The notes under the pieces are model-generated. The model saw nothing but the letters and a program-made list of their open reading frames with translations. It made no database searches and was not told where the DNA came from. Positions 24,700-34,289 of a DNA stretch of 64,000 nt are shown one piece after another (the first letter of the stretch is position 1; every line of letters begins with the position of its first letter). The translations under genes and the position numbers were made by a program. The stretch comes from an uncultured SAR86 cluster bacterium. Lineage in GTDB: Bacteria; Pseudomonadota; Gammaproteobacteria; Magnimaribacterales; D2472. The stretch spans positions 1-64,000 of the forward strand of contig CACLMT010000002.1 in the NCBI GenBank assembly GCA_902608115.1. Direction: 5' to 3'.

Positions 24700-27156
24700 A
24701 TGAAGAAAATTTTTCAATTTATTACTTCAAGACCATTATTAATTATGATCTTGATTTTTGGAGTTTTTCTTATAACCTCTCCTGGTCTTCAAAATTTTAA
24801 GTTAGACGCATCATCAGACGCTTTGGTGTTAGAGGGAGATGATGATTTCAAGATTTATAGAGAAACAGGAGAGATTTTTGGCAATTCAGATTTTTTAATA
24901 ATTACTTTTTCACCTCATGGAGATCTCTTTTCTTCAGAATCTCTTTCTACGATTAAATCTCTTGAGATAGAATTAGAAAAAATTTCTTCAGTCGAGTCTG
25001 TTCTTTCAATATTAGATGCTCCAATTTTTTTTCAACCAAAGGTTCCTTTAGCAGATTTAGTTGATAATATTAAAAATCTTGAAACTGAAGATATTGATCT
25101 TATTGCTGCTAAAGATGAGATTTTAAATAATCCTATATATTCAGAGTTAATCATTAGCCCGTCTGGAAAAACAACTGCTATCCAGGTAACCCTCAAAGAA
25201 AATGCTACTTATAGAGATTTAATTAGAGAAAGATATCTTTTGCATGATTCTGATTTAACAAATAAAGAGAATGTCTTACTTCTTAAAGAGGTTAATAAAA
25301 AGATTTCAACTATTAATGATGAAGAATCAAGACAAAGAGATATTTTAATAACAAATATAAGAATGCTTATAGATCAACACTCTAATTCAGGCACTTTGTT
25401 TCTTGGAGGGGCATCTATGATTGCTACAGATATGATGTCATTTATTAAATCCGACTTAGCTGTATTTGGTGCTGGTGTTGCTTTTGTATTTTGTGTAATG
25501 CTTTATCTGTTCTTTCAGAATATTTTGTTTGTTATTTTGCCTCTTGCAAATGCGTTTATGACAACTGTTTTTACAGCAAGTATTTTAGGTTTAATGAATT
25601 GGAAGATCAGTGTTATTTCATCTAATTTTATTGCATTATTGTTGATCCTTACAATCTCTCTTACCGTTCATATATTAGTAAGATTTATTGAGCTTTCTAA
25701 ACAGAGTCAAGATCTAGATGAAATTATAAATAAAACATTAAATCAGATGCTTATGCCATGCTTGTTTGCTGCTTTAACTACAGGAGTAGCCTTTCTTTCG
25801 TTATTAGTAGGTGATATCAAACCCGTTATAGAATTTGGAAAGATGATGTCTGTAGGAATTTTCTTTGCATTTATTTTTACTTTCACATTATTGCCAGTTG
25901 CAATGAAACTTCTTCTTAAAAAAGAAATTAATAAAACTCCATCTTGGATAAATGCTATACCTTCAAAGCTTGGAAATTTAACTTTAATTCATGGAAAATC
26001 AATGGCTGTATTATTTACGGCACTTTCATTGATTATGGTTTTTGGGATCTCAAAGTTAGAAGTTGAAAATAGATTCATAGATTACTTTGATCCAGAAACT
26101 GAAATATATAAAGGAATGCTTTTGTTAGATCAAGAACTAGGAGGAACAGCAACTCTTGAGATCTTAATAGATCAGCCAAAACAAAACCTTGAGGATGAAT
26201 CAGGATCGAGTGATGATGATTTATTCGAAGATGATTTATTCGAAGATGATTCTAGTCAAGCATCTGGTTATTGGTGGAATGCTTCTTCACTTAATAAACT
26301 TGAAGCTATTCATGATTATTTAGATAACATTCCAGAAATTGGTAAAGTATTAAGTGTGGCTAGCGGAGTTAAATTAGCAAGAATGATTAATGATGAAAAT
26401 GATTTAAATGATTTAGAGTTGGCTTTACTAAGATCAGTTTTACCAGAAGATATTAAACAAACTTTATTACATTCCTATATAAATAAGGATGATTCTAAAG
26501 TTAGGATTTCTGCAAGAGTATTAGAGTCAGCAAAATCATTAAATAGAAAGGATTTGCTAGAAAAGATTAATCATGACCTTGTTAATAAATTTAATTTATC
26601 CCCCGATCAATTTAAAGTTACAGGGTTAGCTGTTCTTTATAATAATATGCTTCAATCACTTTTTTCATCTCAAATTAAATCTTTGGGAGTTGTATTTACC
26701 GCTATTGGTATTATGTTGCTTATTCTTTTTAGGTCTTTTAAGGTGATGATAATCGCTCTTATTCCTAATTTAATTACTGCCGGTTCAGTACTTGGGATGC
26801 TAGGATTGTTATCTATTCCTCTCGATATAATGACTATTACTGTGGCAGCTATAAGTGTAGGAATGGCAGTGGATAATACCATTCATTATTTGTTTCGATA
26901 TCGATCTGAGATTCAAAATGGTATTTTGCCAGATGATGTTGTTATAAATGCGCATAATTCAGTTGGTCGAGCAGTTTTTTATACCGCTGCTACGATAGCA
27001 TCCGGGTTTTCTATTTTTGTGCTTTCTAACTTTACACCAACAGTACTTTTTGGAGTCTTTACAGCATTTGCCCTGATAGTTTCTTTTTTTGCGTCCTTAA
27101 CATTGCTACCATTCTTGTTACATTTTTTTAGATTATTTATTCCAAGAGAGGCTTAG
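24700..27156 (+). CDS. MMPL/RND-superfamily transporter
   Basis: 818 residues with a duplicated RND plan: TM1 at the N-terminus, a large periplasmic loop, a block of TMs (FGAGVAFVFCVMLYLFF... to PVAMKLLLKK), a second TM and loop, and a final TM block with GMAVDNTIHYLFRYRSE (the functional acidic residue in GxxxDNxxH). It resembles MMPL/HpnN-like proteins exporting lipids or hydrophobic compounds by proton motive force. The second loop contains an acidic tandem (DDLFEDDLFEDD). It follows bolA closely and precedes a CoA-transferase by 1 base, suggesting an operon handling lipids. Confidence 0.88.
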   Translation: MKKIFQFITSRPLLIMILIFGVFLITSPGLQNFKLDASSDALVLEGDDDFKIYRETGEIFGNSDFLIITFSPHGDLFSSESLSTIKSLEIELEKISSVESVLSILDAPIFFQPKVPLADLVDNIKNLETEDIDLIAAKDEILNNPIYSELIISPSGKTTAIQVTLKENATYRDLIRERYLLHDSDLTNKENVLLLKEVNKKISTINDEESRQRDILITNIRMLIDQHSNSGTLFLGGASMIATDMMSFIKSDLAVFGAGVAFVFCVMLYLFFQNILFVILPLANAFMTTVFTASILGLMNWKISVISSNFIALLLILTISLTVHILVRFIELSKQSQDLDEIINKTLNQMLMPCLFAALTTGVAFLSLLVGDIKPVIEFGKMMSVGIFFAFIFTFTLLPVAMKLLLKKEINKTPSWINAIPSKLGNLTLIHGKSMAVLFTALSLIMVFGISKLEVENRFIDYFDPETEIYKGMLLLDQELGGTATLEILIDQPKQNLEDESGSSDDDLFEDDLFEDDSSQASGYWWNASSLNKLEAIHDYLDNIPEIGKVLSVASGVKLARMINDENDLNDLELALLRSVLPEDIKQTLLHSYINKDDSKVRISARVLESAKSLNRKDLLEKINHDLVNKFNLSPDQFKVTGLAVLYNNMLQSLFSSQIKSLGVVFTAIGIMLLILFRSFKVMIIALIPNLITAGSVLGMLGLLSIPLDIMTITVAAISVGMAVDNTIHYLFRYRSEIQNGILPDDVVINAHNSVGRAVFYTAATIASGFSIFVLSNFTPTVLFGVFTAFALIVSFFASLTLLPFLLHFFRLFIPREA

Positions 27157-27157
27157 C

Positions 27158-28264
27158 ATGAGTGGACCTTTAAAAGATATTACTTTGGTTGAATTTGTAG
27201 GAATTGGACCAGGCCCTTTTTGTGGGATGGTTTTAGCTGATCTAGGTGCTGATATTATTCGTATTGATCGATCTGCTCAACATGGACACGGAAATACAAT
27301 TGATTTTCAACATCGCTCTAAATCTTCTTTAACAGCTGATTTAAAAAATCCTGATACAGTACAGGAAATTAAAAAATTATTATCTAAAGTTGATGGGCTA
27401 ATAGAAGGTTTTCGTCCTGGGGTTATGGAAAGGTTAGGTTTAGGGCCAGATGATTGTTTAGCTATGAATAAAAATCTTGTTTATGGAAGAATGACAGGTT
27501 GGGGCCAAGAAGGCCCTTTAGCAAAAACTGCTGGCCATGATATTAATTATATTGCTTTAACTGGAGCTCTCGAAGCCATGGGGCGAAAAGGTGAAACCCC
27601 TCCGCCTCCTTTAAATTTGGTTGGAGATTTTGGTGGAGGAGGAATGTTCCTAGCCTTAGGTATAGTTTCTGCATTATTAAATATAAAAAATGGTGGCAAG
27701 GGGCAGGTTGTTGATGCTGCAATGGTTGATGGTGCATCAGTTTTAATGTCAATGTTTTATGCATTTAAAGCCTCTGGTTATTGGAAAGAGGAACGTGAAT
27801 CCAATATGCTTGATGGCGGCGCTCATTTTTATGACACTTATAAATGCAAAGATGGAAAATTTTTATCTGTTGGAGCTATTGAACCTCAGTTTTATTCAGT
27901 TCTTTTAGAAAAATTAGAGATATCTGATCCAGATTTTCAAGAACAAATGAATCGTGAAAAATGGCCTGAATTAAAGGTAATAATGAAAGAAAAAATAAAA
28001 TTAAAATCAAGAGATGAATGGGCTGAAATATTTGATGGTACTGATGCATGTGTGGCACCAGTGCTTACGTTGTCTGAAGCTCCTGAACATCATCACATGA
28101 AGGCTAGAAAATCATTTATTGAGTTTGAGGGAATTATGCAACCTGCTCCAGCTCCTAGATTTTCTGAATCTAATGCAAAGATTAGACATACACCTGTAAA
28201 AGCCGGACAAAATAATGATGAAATTTGTAAAAAGTTTGATCTAGACAGATCTTGTTTTAGTTAA
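27158..28264 (+). CDS. CaiB/BaiF CoA-transferase, alpha-methylacyl-CoA racemase-like
   Basis: 368 residues: SGPLKDITLVEFVGIGPGPFCGMVLADLGADIIRIDR at the start is characteristic of alpha-methylacyl-CoA racemase (AMACR), followed by LVYGRMTGWGQEGPLAKTAGHDINYIALTGALEAMGR and GGKGQVVDAAMVDGASVL. The His and Asp (GHDINY) used for alpha-proton exchange in AMACR are present. It would epimerise 2-methylacyl-CoA esters before beta-oxidation of branched or sterol side chains. It begins 1 base after the MMPL stop. The companion CoA-transferase at 4037 is more divergent. Confidence 0.9.
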   Translation: MSGPLKDITLVEFVGIGPGPFCGMVLADLGADIIRIDRSAQHGHGNTIDFQHRSKSSLTADLKNPDTVQEIKKLLSKVDGLIEGFRPGVMERLGLGPDDCLAMNKNLVYGRMTGWGQEGPLAKTAGHDINYIALTGALEAMGRKGETPPPPLNLVGDFGGGGMFLALGIVSALLNIKNGGKGQVVDAAMVDGASVLMSMFYAFKASGYWKEERESNMLDGGAHFYDTYKCKDGKFLSVGAIEPQFYSVLLEKLEISDPDFQEQMNREKWPELKVIMKEKIKLKSRDEWAEIFDGTDACVAPVLTLSEAPEHHHMKARKSFIEFEGIMQPAPAPRFSESNAKIRHTPVKAGQNNDEICKKFDLDRSCFS

Positions 28265-29042
28265 AAAATCTTAATGTATTTTGATAGGTAGATTCTTTTA
28301 AAGTATCTATATTTATACCCATTAGCTTGCTAACTTCTTTGGCAATATGAGGTAAATACTTTGGTTCATTGATATTTTTCTTTGGTTTTTTAGGTAAATT
28401 TTTAGGAATAAGATAAGGAGAATCAGTTTCTAGCAACAATCGATTTAGAGGTATATTTTTAATGGATGCTCTAAGATTTTTATTCCTTTTTGCATCGCAT
28501 ATCCATCCAGTTAAACCGATATAAGCTCCAAGATCTAGATAATGATCTAATTCTTTTTGATTTCCTGTAAAGCAATGGACGACAAATCTTGGAAAAGGAC
28601 CATTAATATTTTTAATAATGTTTATAAAATCTTCATGCGCATCTCTTTGGTGAAGATACAGGGGTAGATTAAGCTCCTGTGCAATTTTTATATGCATTTT
28701 AAAAGAATCTCTTTGGATGTCTGGCTTTGATAAATTTCTAAAATAATCTAATCCTGTCTCTCCAATTGCATCTGGGCTTATTTTTGTTAGTATTTTTAGT
28801 AAAGAGTCATAATTTAAATTTTCTATTTCTTTTGCATGATGGGGGTGGATTCCTCCAGTAATATAAAATTTTAATGGATTTTTTAATTTTAATTCTTCAA
28901 TCGGCTTTAGATCACTTAAATTAGAAGAAACTAATACAAATTTTTTCACGTCTACATTCTCAGCATTTAACATGATTTCATCTAAATTTTCTCTTAATGA
29001 AGGGTGGGTAAAATTACACGCAATGTCTATGAATTCAGCCAT
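28257..29042 (-). CDS. TatD-family metal-dependent hydrolase / DNase
   Basis: 261 residues with TatD features: IDIACNFTHPSL (a variant of the usual D.H.H metal motif: N-F-T-H here), KFYITGGIHPHHAKEI, AIGETGLDYFRN (GExGLDY), LYLHQRDA, FVVHCFTGN and LLLETDSPYLIPKN. The first metal motif normally reads DxHxH; here it is CNFTH, so one ligand may differ. Family members are 3'-5' exonucleases or DNases. It converges with the CoA-transferase by 8 bases. Confidence 0.88.
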   Translation of the reverse strand: MAEFIDIACNFTHPSLRENLDEIMLNAENVDVKKFVLVSSNLSDLKPIEELKLKNPLKFYITGGIHPHHAKEIENLNYDSLLKILTKISPDAIGETGLDYFRNLSKPDIQRDSFKMHIKIAQELNLPLYLHQRDAHEDFINIIKNINGPFPRFVVHCFTGNQKELDHYLDLGAYIGLTGWICDAKRNKNLRASIKNIPLNRLLLETDSPYLIPKNLPKKPKKNINEPKYLPHIAKEVSKLMGINIDTLKESTYQNTLRFFN

Positions 29043-29084
29043 TTTTATTTTCTATCAATTACAATATTCTAATTATCTATCAAT

Positions 29085-29930
29085 ATGAACCAGTTTGATC
29101 AATTTCATTCCGCTTTAGATCTGACTCAAGTTTCTGAGTCAGTTTTTTCATTTAATCCAGATTCAAAATATTTTGTTGGTAATACCCCTCATGGAGGGTA
29201 CTTAATGGCTTTAATGCATAAGGCATTAGTTACTGTTTTACCTCACTCGTGCGCTTTAAATTCAAATATTTATTATTTAGATAGAACGGATGCAGCACCA
29301 GCAGAATTACATGTAGAGATGGTTAGATCTTCAAGAGGATCGTCAGCGGGCCAGGTTAAACTGATTCAAGGCGAACGTTTAACTTGTTTATTTTCTGCTA
29401 TCTGTTCAGACTTTGAATTTATGAAAGGACATGATGGATTGAAAACCCCTTTACCAGATGTTATGAATTCCCTAGACGAAAAGAAATTTAAAGTAATGAA
29501 TTACGAGAATTTAAAAAAAGGATATACCCCATCATTTATTCAACAGCTTGATATATCTGTTTATCCAGATCATGCATGGTGGGACAGAGAATTATCTGTT
29601 GAAAATGCTGAGGCAAGATGTTCGGCATACCTTGAATTAAAAGGTGGGGTTGCTGATGGCTATGTACTATCTTATTTATCAGATATCTTACCTCCAGTTG
29701 TTCAAAATAAATATGGTTCATTGGGTTGGGTTCCAACATTATCACTTACTACAAACATTAGACAATTGCCAACCACATCTAAACTTTTTATTGATGGGAT
29801 TGCAAAAGACATAAATAAAGGATATTTTGAGCAAGATTGCAATATCTGGGATTTGAATGCTAATTTGGTTGCTACGAGCAGGCAATTAGCAAAAATCTTA
29901 AAATCAGAAGAAAAAATTTCTTCATCATAA
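29085..29930 (+). CDS. Acyl-CoA thioesterase family (double hotdog)
   Basis: 281 residues with a double hotdog layout: FVGNTPHGGYLMALMHKALV (substrate-channel helix), DRTDAAPAELHVEMVRSSRGSSAGQVKLIQGERLTCLFSAI in the first half and GWVPTLSLTTNIRQL..IDGIAKDINKGYFEQDCNIWDLNANLVATSRQLAKIL in the second. The latter has the 'D...A..SRQ' ending of TesB-like thioesterases. It should hydrolyse acyl-CoA to acid and CoA in the cytoplasm. It lies 14 bases upstream of the MoxR gene and may be in its operon. Confidence 0.82.
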   Translation: MNQFDQFHSALDLTQVSESVFSFNPDSKYFVGNTPHGGYLMALMHKALVTVLPHSCALNSNIYYLDRTDAAPAELHVEMVRSSRGSSAGQVKLIQGERLTCLFSAICSDFEFMKGHDGLKTPLPDVMNSLDEKKFKVMNYENLKKGYTPSFIQQLDISVYPDHAWWDRELSVENAEARCSAYLELKGGVADGYVLSYLSDILPPVVQNKYGSLGWVPTLSLTTNIRQLPTTSKLFIDGIAKDINKGYFEQDCNIWDLNANLVATSRQLAKILKSEEKISSS

Positions 29931-29944
29931 TATAAGGAAACCAA

Positions 29945-30799
29945 ATGAAATTTACTGGTACTAAAAACTATGTTTCAACAGAGGACTTAAGCTTAGCTGT
30001 AAATGCAACTATTGCACTTGAGAGACCATTAATTATTAAAGGTGAACCAGGAACTGGCAAAACACTTCTTGCAATTGAGGTTGCTCAAAATTTAGGCATG
30101 GACTTAATTGAATGGCACATAAAATCAACAACTAAAGCTTCTCAAGGATTATATGAATATGATGCAGTAACTAGATTAAGAGATTCACAACTTGGCGATG
30201 AAAGAGTTAAGGATGTTAAGAATTATATTAAAAAAGGAAAATTATGGGATGCCTTTGAATCAGACAAGCAAGTGGTCCTTTTGATTGATGAGATAGATAA
30301 AGCTGATATTGAATTTCCAAATGACTTGCTTCAAGAGCTGGATCGCATGGAATTTTTTTGTTATGAAACAGGTGAGACAATTAAAGCCAAACACCGACCC
30401 GTCATATTTATTACCTCTAACAATGAGAAGGAGTTACCAGATGCATTTTTAAGAAGATGCTTCTTTCATTACATACAATTTCCAGATAGAAAAACAATGA
30501 TAGATATTATAAAAGTTCATTACCCTAGAATTAAAAAGTCTCTTGTTAAGGAAGCCTTAGATATATTTTTTGATATAAGAAAAATACCTGGAATGAAAAA
30601 GAAACCATCTACTTCAGAACTAATTGATTGGTTAAAATTGCTTATGTCCGATGAATTACCTGATGAAATTTTAAAAAATGCTGATCCTTCAAAGGCTATT
30701 CCACCTTTATACGGTGCATTATTAAAAAATGAACAAGATGTTCAATTGCTTCAAAGACTAGCTTTTATGTCAAGACGAGATCAATCTAAATCTAAATAA
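29945..30799 (+). CDS. MoxR-type AAA+ ATPase
   Basis: 284 residues: Walker A GEPGTGKTLLA (about residue 36), Walker B VVLLIDEIDKAD, sensor 1 VIFITSNNEKELPDAFLRRCFFHYIQFP (SN and arginine finger RR). This is the MoxR group of AAA+ chaperones, which act with VWA-domain partners to insert metals or mature enzyme complexes. The partner gene follows with no gap (stop 30799, start 30800), a classical MoxR-VWA pair. Confidence 0.95.
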   Translation: MKFTGTKNYVSTEDLSLAVNATIALERPLIIKGEPGTGKTLLAIEVAQNLGMDLIEWHIKSTTKASQGLYEYDAVTRLRDSQLGDERVKDVKNYIKKGKLWDAFESDKQVVLLIDEIDKADIEFPNDLLQELDRMEFFCYETGETIKAKHRPVIFITSNNEKELPDAFLRRCFFHYIQFPDRKTMIDIIKVHYPRIKKSLVKEALDIFFDIRKIPGMKKKPSTSELIDWLKLLMSDELPDEILKNADPSKAIPPLYGALLKNEQDVQLLQRLAFMSRRDQSKSK

Positions 30800-31975
30800 A
30801 TGTTAATTAACCTTTTTCACACAGTTAGAGCTTCTGGTGTTCCATGCACTCTCAGAGAGTTGCTTGATTTATTGGGAGCGCTTGAAAAGAAACTAGTATT
30901 TGGTGACATGGATAATTTTTATTTTTTATCTCGGACCATCCTTGTTAAAGATGAAAAAAATTATGATAAATTTGACCGTGCCTTTGAAATCTATTTTAAG
31001 GGTATTGAAAATTTAGAAGATATTTTTCAAGCTTTAATACCTGATGATTGGTTGCGTAAAGCCTTTGAAAAAGAACTTGATCCAGAAGAGCTAAAAAAAA
31101 TTAAATCTTTAGGCGGGTTAGAAAAACTTTTAGAAGAATTTAAAAAAAGAATGGAAGAACAAAAAGAGAGACACGAAGGTGGAAATAAGTGGATAGGCAC
31201 AAATGGAACATCTCCTTTTGGCAATAATGGACAAAACCCTGAGGGGATACGAGTTGGTGGAGAAGGAGGTCAAAAAAAAGCAGTAAAAGTATGGGAGCAG
31301 CGTCAATATCAAAATTTAGATGATTCTGTAGAAATTGGAACTAGAAATATAAAAATGGCCTTAAGAAGGCTTCGTAAATTTGCAAGACAGAGTCTTGATT
31401 ATGAATTAGATATGGAGGGCACAATTAAATCCACTGCAAAAAATGCTGGTATTTTGGATATCAATATGATTCCAGAAAGAACCAACCATGTAAAAGTTTT
31501 AATATTCTTTGATGTTGGAGGCTCTATGGATCCCTATATTAAATTATGTGAAGAACTTTTTTCAGCTATAAAGACAGAATTTAAGCATTTGAAATATTTT
31601 TATTTTCATAATTGTATATATGAGTCTGTTTGGGAGGATAATAGAAGAAGAAGCCAAGAAAGATTTTTAATTCAAAATATTATTAATAAATATGGTTCTG
31701 ATTATAAAGTTATTTTTGTTGGTGATGCGACTATGGCACCATATGAAATTACAAATTCTGGTGGCAGTATTGAGCATTGGAATGAGGAACCAGGAGGCGT
31801 AATAATTAAACGCCTGTGTGAGCATTTTGATAATGTGGCTTGGCTTAACCCAGTACCTGATGATCATTGGGACTATACCTCATCTTTATGTATCATAAGG
31901 GATTTATTAACTCACAGAATGTATCCACTTACATTAAAGGGATTAGAGGAGGGGATGTCTGAATTATCAAAATGA
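30800..31975 (+). CDS. VWA-domain CoxE-like protein, MoxR partner
   Basis: 391 residues: N-terminal helical CoxE-like part (VRASGVPCTLRELLDLLGALEK), a charged middle with a Gly-rich patch (FGNNGQNPEGIRVGGEGGQ), and a VWA domain starting VKVLIFFDVGGSMDPYIKLCEELF. The MIDAS loop reads D-V-G-G-S in place of the usual DxSxS, so one metal ligand is changed. It probably targets the upstream MoxR ATPase to a client, possibly the next membrane protein or an enzyme elsewhere. It overlaps the permease gene by 4 bases. Confidence 0.88.
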   Translation: MLINLFHTVRASGVPCTLRELLDLLGALEKKLVFGDMDNFYFLSRTILVKDEKNYDKFDRAFEIYFKGIENLEDIFQALIPDDWLRKAFEKELDPEELKKIKSLGGLEKLLEEFKKRMEEQKERHEGGNKWIGTNGTSPFGNNGQNPEGIRVGGEGGQKKAVKVWEQRQYQNLDDSVEIGTRNIKMALRRLRKFARQSLDYELDMEGTIKSTAKNAGILDINMIPERTNHVKVLIFFDVGGSMDPYIKLCEELFSAIKTEFKHLKYFYFHNCIYESVWEDNRRRSQERFLIQNIINKYGSDYKVIFVGDATMAPYEITNSGGSIEHWNEEPGGVIIKRLCEHFDNVAWLNPVPDDHWDYTSSLCIIRDLLTHRMYPLTLKGLEEGMSELSK

Positions 31976-33369
31976 ATATTACTAATAATATTACTAATAC
32001 GACACAAAGTACTGGAATCAAGTGGGGGCCTTTCACTCTTCGTATTCCATTTATCCATATTAAATTAAGAGCACCTGAATTTCTTCAGGGTTTAGTTATA
32101 TCAGGAGCAACTGCATTTGCCGCTGCTCCACTTGCTATGAAGTTAGGATTAACTTTTGATGAAGCGGTTGCTTTAAGTTTAGTTGCAGGAACTTTAATTT
32201 CATCTGGCCCTTTAATTTTTGGTGAACCTATGGCTCCTGGTTGGGTTACACCTGCTGTTCCTATTGTAATGGGAGCTCTTGCTGCGGCTGGTTTTTATGG
32301 TGTTCCACCCGATGGTGCAGAGACCTGTATTGATGGAGTTTGTAAATATAATCCAGAAACATTCCAATTTATGGCTGCAATGTGTTTTGAGTTTACTGCC
32401 CTTATTCTAATTTTAGGTTTAACAGGTTGGGGAAAACTCTTAATTGAAAAAATACCAAATGGTTTAAAAGCAGGAATAATCTTAGGTGCAGCTTTGGCAG
32501 CATTTTATCAGGTATTTTATGTCGATTTCGAAGCGTATTTAGTCCAACCTATTTCAATGACTATTGCAATCGTTCTATGTGTTATTACTACTTTCTCTAA
32601 TCCATTTAAAAAAATAGCTACAAAGAATAAATTTTTTGAAATAGTTGGATCTTTAGGTCTTCTCCCGGGTTTTTTAATAGCAGGTTTCGCTGCATTTATG
32701 ATCGGAGAGATTAACTTTAATATTGAATGGGGATTCAAAATTCCTGCAATTGGAAGTTTGATTGAGAGAACTTCACCTTTTTATATAGGGTTACCAACAA
32801 TTGAAATGTATAAAGATGCTTTTCCATTAGTGATTATTGGATATATGTTGTTATTTGGTGATTTGGTAACAGCAACCGAGGTTCTGAAAGATGCACAAAA
32901 ATATAGAGAAGATGAGAAACTACCCATAGATTTAAATCGTTCTCATCTTTCAGTTGGTATTAGAAATTTACTTGGAGGACTTATTAATCCGTTTTTCCCA
33001 ACACAGGGCGCTCTATGGACGGGTGTTCATGTAGTAGTTGCTGAACAGTGGAAAAAAGGTCCAAAAAACATGCCTTCTATTTTTGATGGCATAGGATCTT
33101 ATTACTTAATGGGTATTCCTTTTCTATATTTCACTTTACCCTTTGTGACACTCATGCAACCTCTTATGGTTATGGCGCTTACTTTAACTTTAATACTTAC
33201 TGGTTTTGCATGTGCATATGTAGCTATGGCTATACCAAAGAAAAATTCAGAGATGGCCACTGCATTACTTGTTGCATTTTTTATAACTTTTTATAGTGCA
33301 TGGGTTGGTTTGCTTATTGGTCTTTTGCTTTCAATTTTTGTTGATGGTCTTGAAGAAGAAACTTTATGA
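31972..33369 (+). CDS. Polytopic permease, NCS2/SulP-like
   Basis: 465 residues with about 12-14 membrane segments. Repeating Gly/Ala-rich helices include EFLQGLVISGATAFAAAPLAMKLGLTFDEAVALSLVAGTLISSGPLIFGEPMAPGWVTPAVP and later IPNGLKAGIILGAALAAFYQVF, similar in order to the 7+7 inverted repeat of uracil/xanthine (NCS2) and sulfate (SulP) transporters ('P.GL..G' and 'TQGALWTGVH' near helix 10). I could not match it to a named member, and DUF-type permeases of the same fold are possible. Overlap with both neighbours places it in the MoxR-VWA-ABC operon. Substrate unknown. Confidence 0.65.
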   Translation: MNITNNITNTTQSTGIKWGPFTLRIPFIHIKLRAPEFLQGLVISGATAFAAAPLAMKLGLTFDEAVALSLVAGTLISSGPLIFGEPMAPGWVTPAVPIVMGALAAAGFYGVPPDGAETCIDGVCKYNPETFQFMAAMCFEFTALILILGLTGWGKLLIEKIPNGLKAGIILGAALAAFYQVFYVDFEAYLVQPISMTIAIVLCVITTFSNPFKKIATKNKFFEIVGSLGLLPGFLIAGFAAFMIGEINFNIEWGFKIPAIGSLIERTSPFYIGLPTIEMYKDAFPLVIIGYMLLFGDLVTATEVLKDAQKYREDEKLPIDLNRSHLSVGIRNLLGGLINPFFPTQGALWTGVHVVVAEQWKKGPKNMPSIFDGIGSYYLMGIPFLYFTLPFVTLMQPLMVMALTLTLILTGFACAYVAMAIPKKNSEMATALLVAFFITFYSAWVGLLIGLLLSIFVDGLEEETL

Positions 33370-34289
33370 GTCAATATGCTTTAGAGATTAAAAACCTAAA
33401 TAAAACCTATGCTTCAGGAGTTGTTGCCTTAAAAGGAATTGATCTAAAAGTATCTGAAGGAGATTTTTTTGCTTTGCTTGGTCCTAATGGTGCAGGCAAG
33501 TCTTCAACAATTGGAATTATTGCTTCTCTTGTAACCAAATCTTCTGGGAAAGTTAAAATTTTTGATATAGATATAGATCAAAATTTCCCTGAAGCTAAGC
33601 GAATGCTTGGGGTTGTTTCTCAAGAAATTAATTTTAATAATTTTGAGAAGGTATTTGATATCGTAACTACTCAGGCAGGATATTATGGAATACCTTTAAA
33701 AGCTGCTAAAGAAAAAACTGAAGTTGTATTAAAACGATTAGGTTTATGGGAAAAAAGAGATGAACAAGCTCGAAACTTATCCGGTGGCTTTAAAAGAAGA
33801 TTGATGATTGCAAAAGCATTAATTCATGAACCAAATTTATTAATTCTAGATGAACCTACAGCCGGTGTTGATATTGAATTAAGAAGAGAAATGTGGGATT
33901 TTCTAAAGGAAATAAATGCCAATGGGACAACCATTATATTAACTACTCATTATTTAGAAGAAGCAGAGCAATTATGTAAAAATATTGCAATTATTGATCA
34001 TGGTGATTTGGTTGAAAATACCAGCATGAAAAATCTTCTAAGTCAGCTCGATGTTCAAGGTTATGTTCTAGATATAGATAAATCACTTGATAGTCCTCCA
34101 TCATTACATAATTATTCTATTTCATTAGAAGATCCCTCCACTCTCAATGTAACAATCAAAAAAAATCAATCAATCAATGATTTATTTAATGAATTATCAT
34201 CAATAGGAATCAAAGTGACTTCAATGAGAAATAAGTCAAACAGATTAGAAGAGATGTTTATTGAAATGGTTAAAAGGGGTTATCAATGA
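33366..34289 (+). CDS. ABC-2 type exporter ATP-binding protein (YadG-like)
   Basis: 307 residues: Walker A LLGPNGAGKSSTIG (about residue 38), Q-loop VVSQEINFN, signature NLSGGFKRRLMIAKAL, Walker B LLILDEPTAGVDIELRREMW, H-loop ILTTHYLEEAEQL. The C-terminal extension after residue 220 is typical of the YadG subgroup of ABC-2 exporters. It pairs with the permease whose start overlaps its stop by 4 bases. Likely exports a hydrophobic or polysaccharide-type molecule. Confidence 0.95.
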   Translation: MSQYALEIKNLNKTYASGVVALKGIDLKVSEGDFFALLGPNGAGKSSTIGIIASLVTKSSGKVKIFDIDIDQNFPEAKRMLGVVSQEINFNNFEKVFDIVTTQAGYYGIPLKAAKEKTEVVLKRLGLWEKRDEQARNLSGGFKRRLMIAKALIHEPNLLILDEPTAGVDIELRREMWDFLKEINANGTTIILTTHYLEEAEQLCKNIAIIDHGDLVENTSMKNLLSQLDVQGYVLDIDKSLDSPPSLHNYSISLEDPSTLNVTIKKNQSINDLFNELSSIGIKVTSMRNKSNRLEEMFIEMVKRGYQ

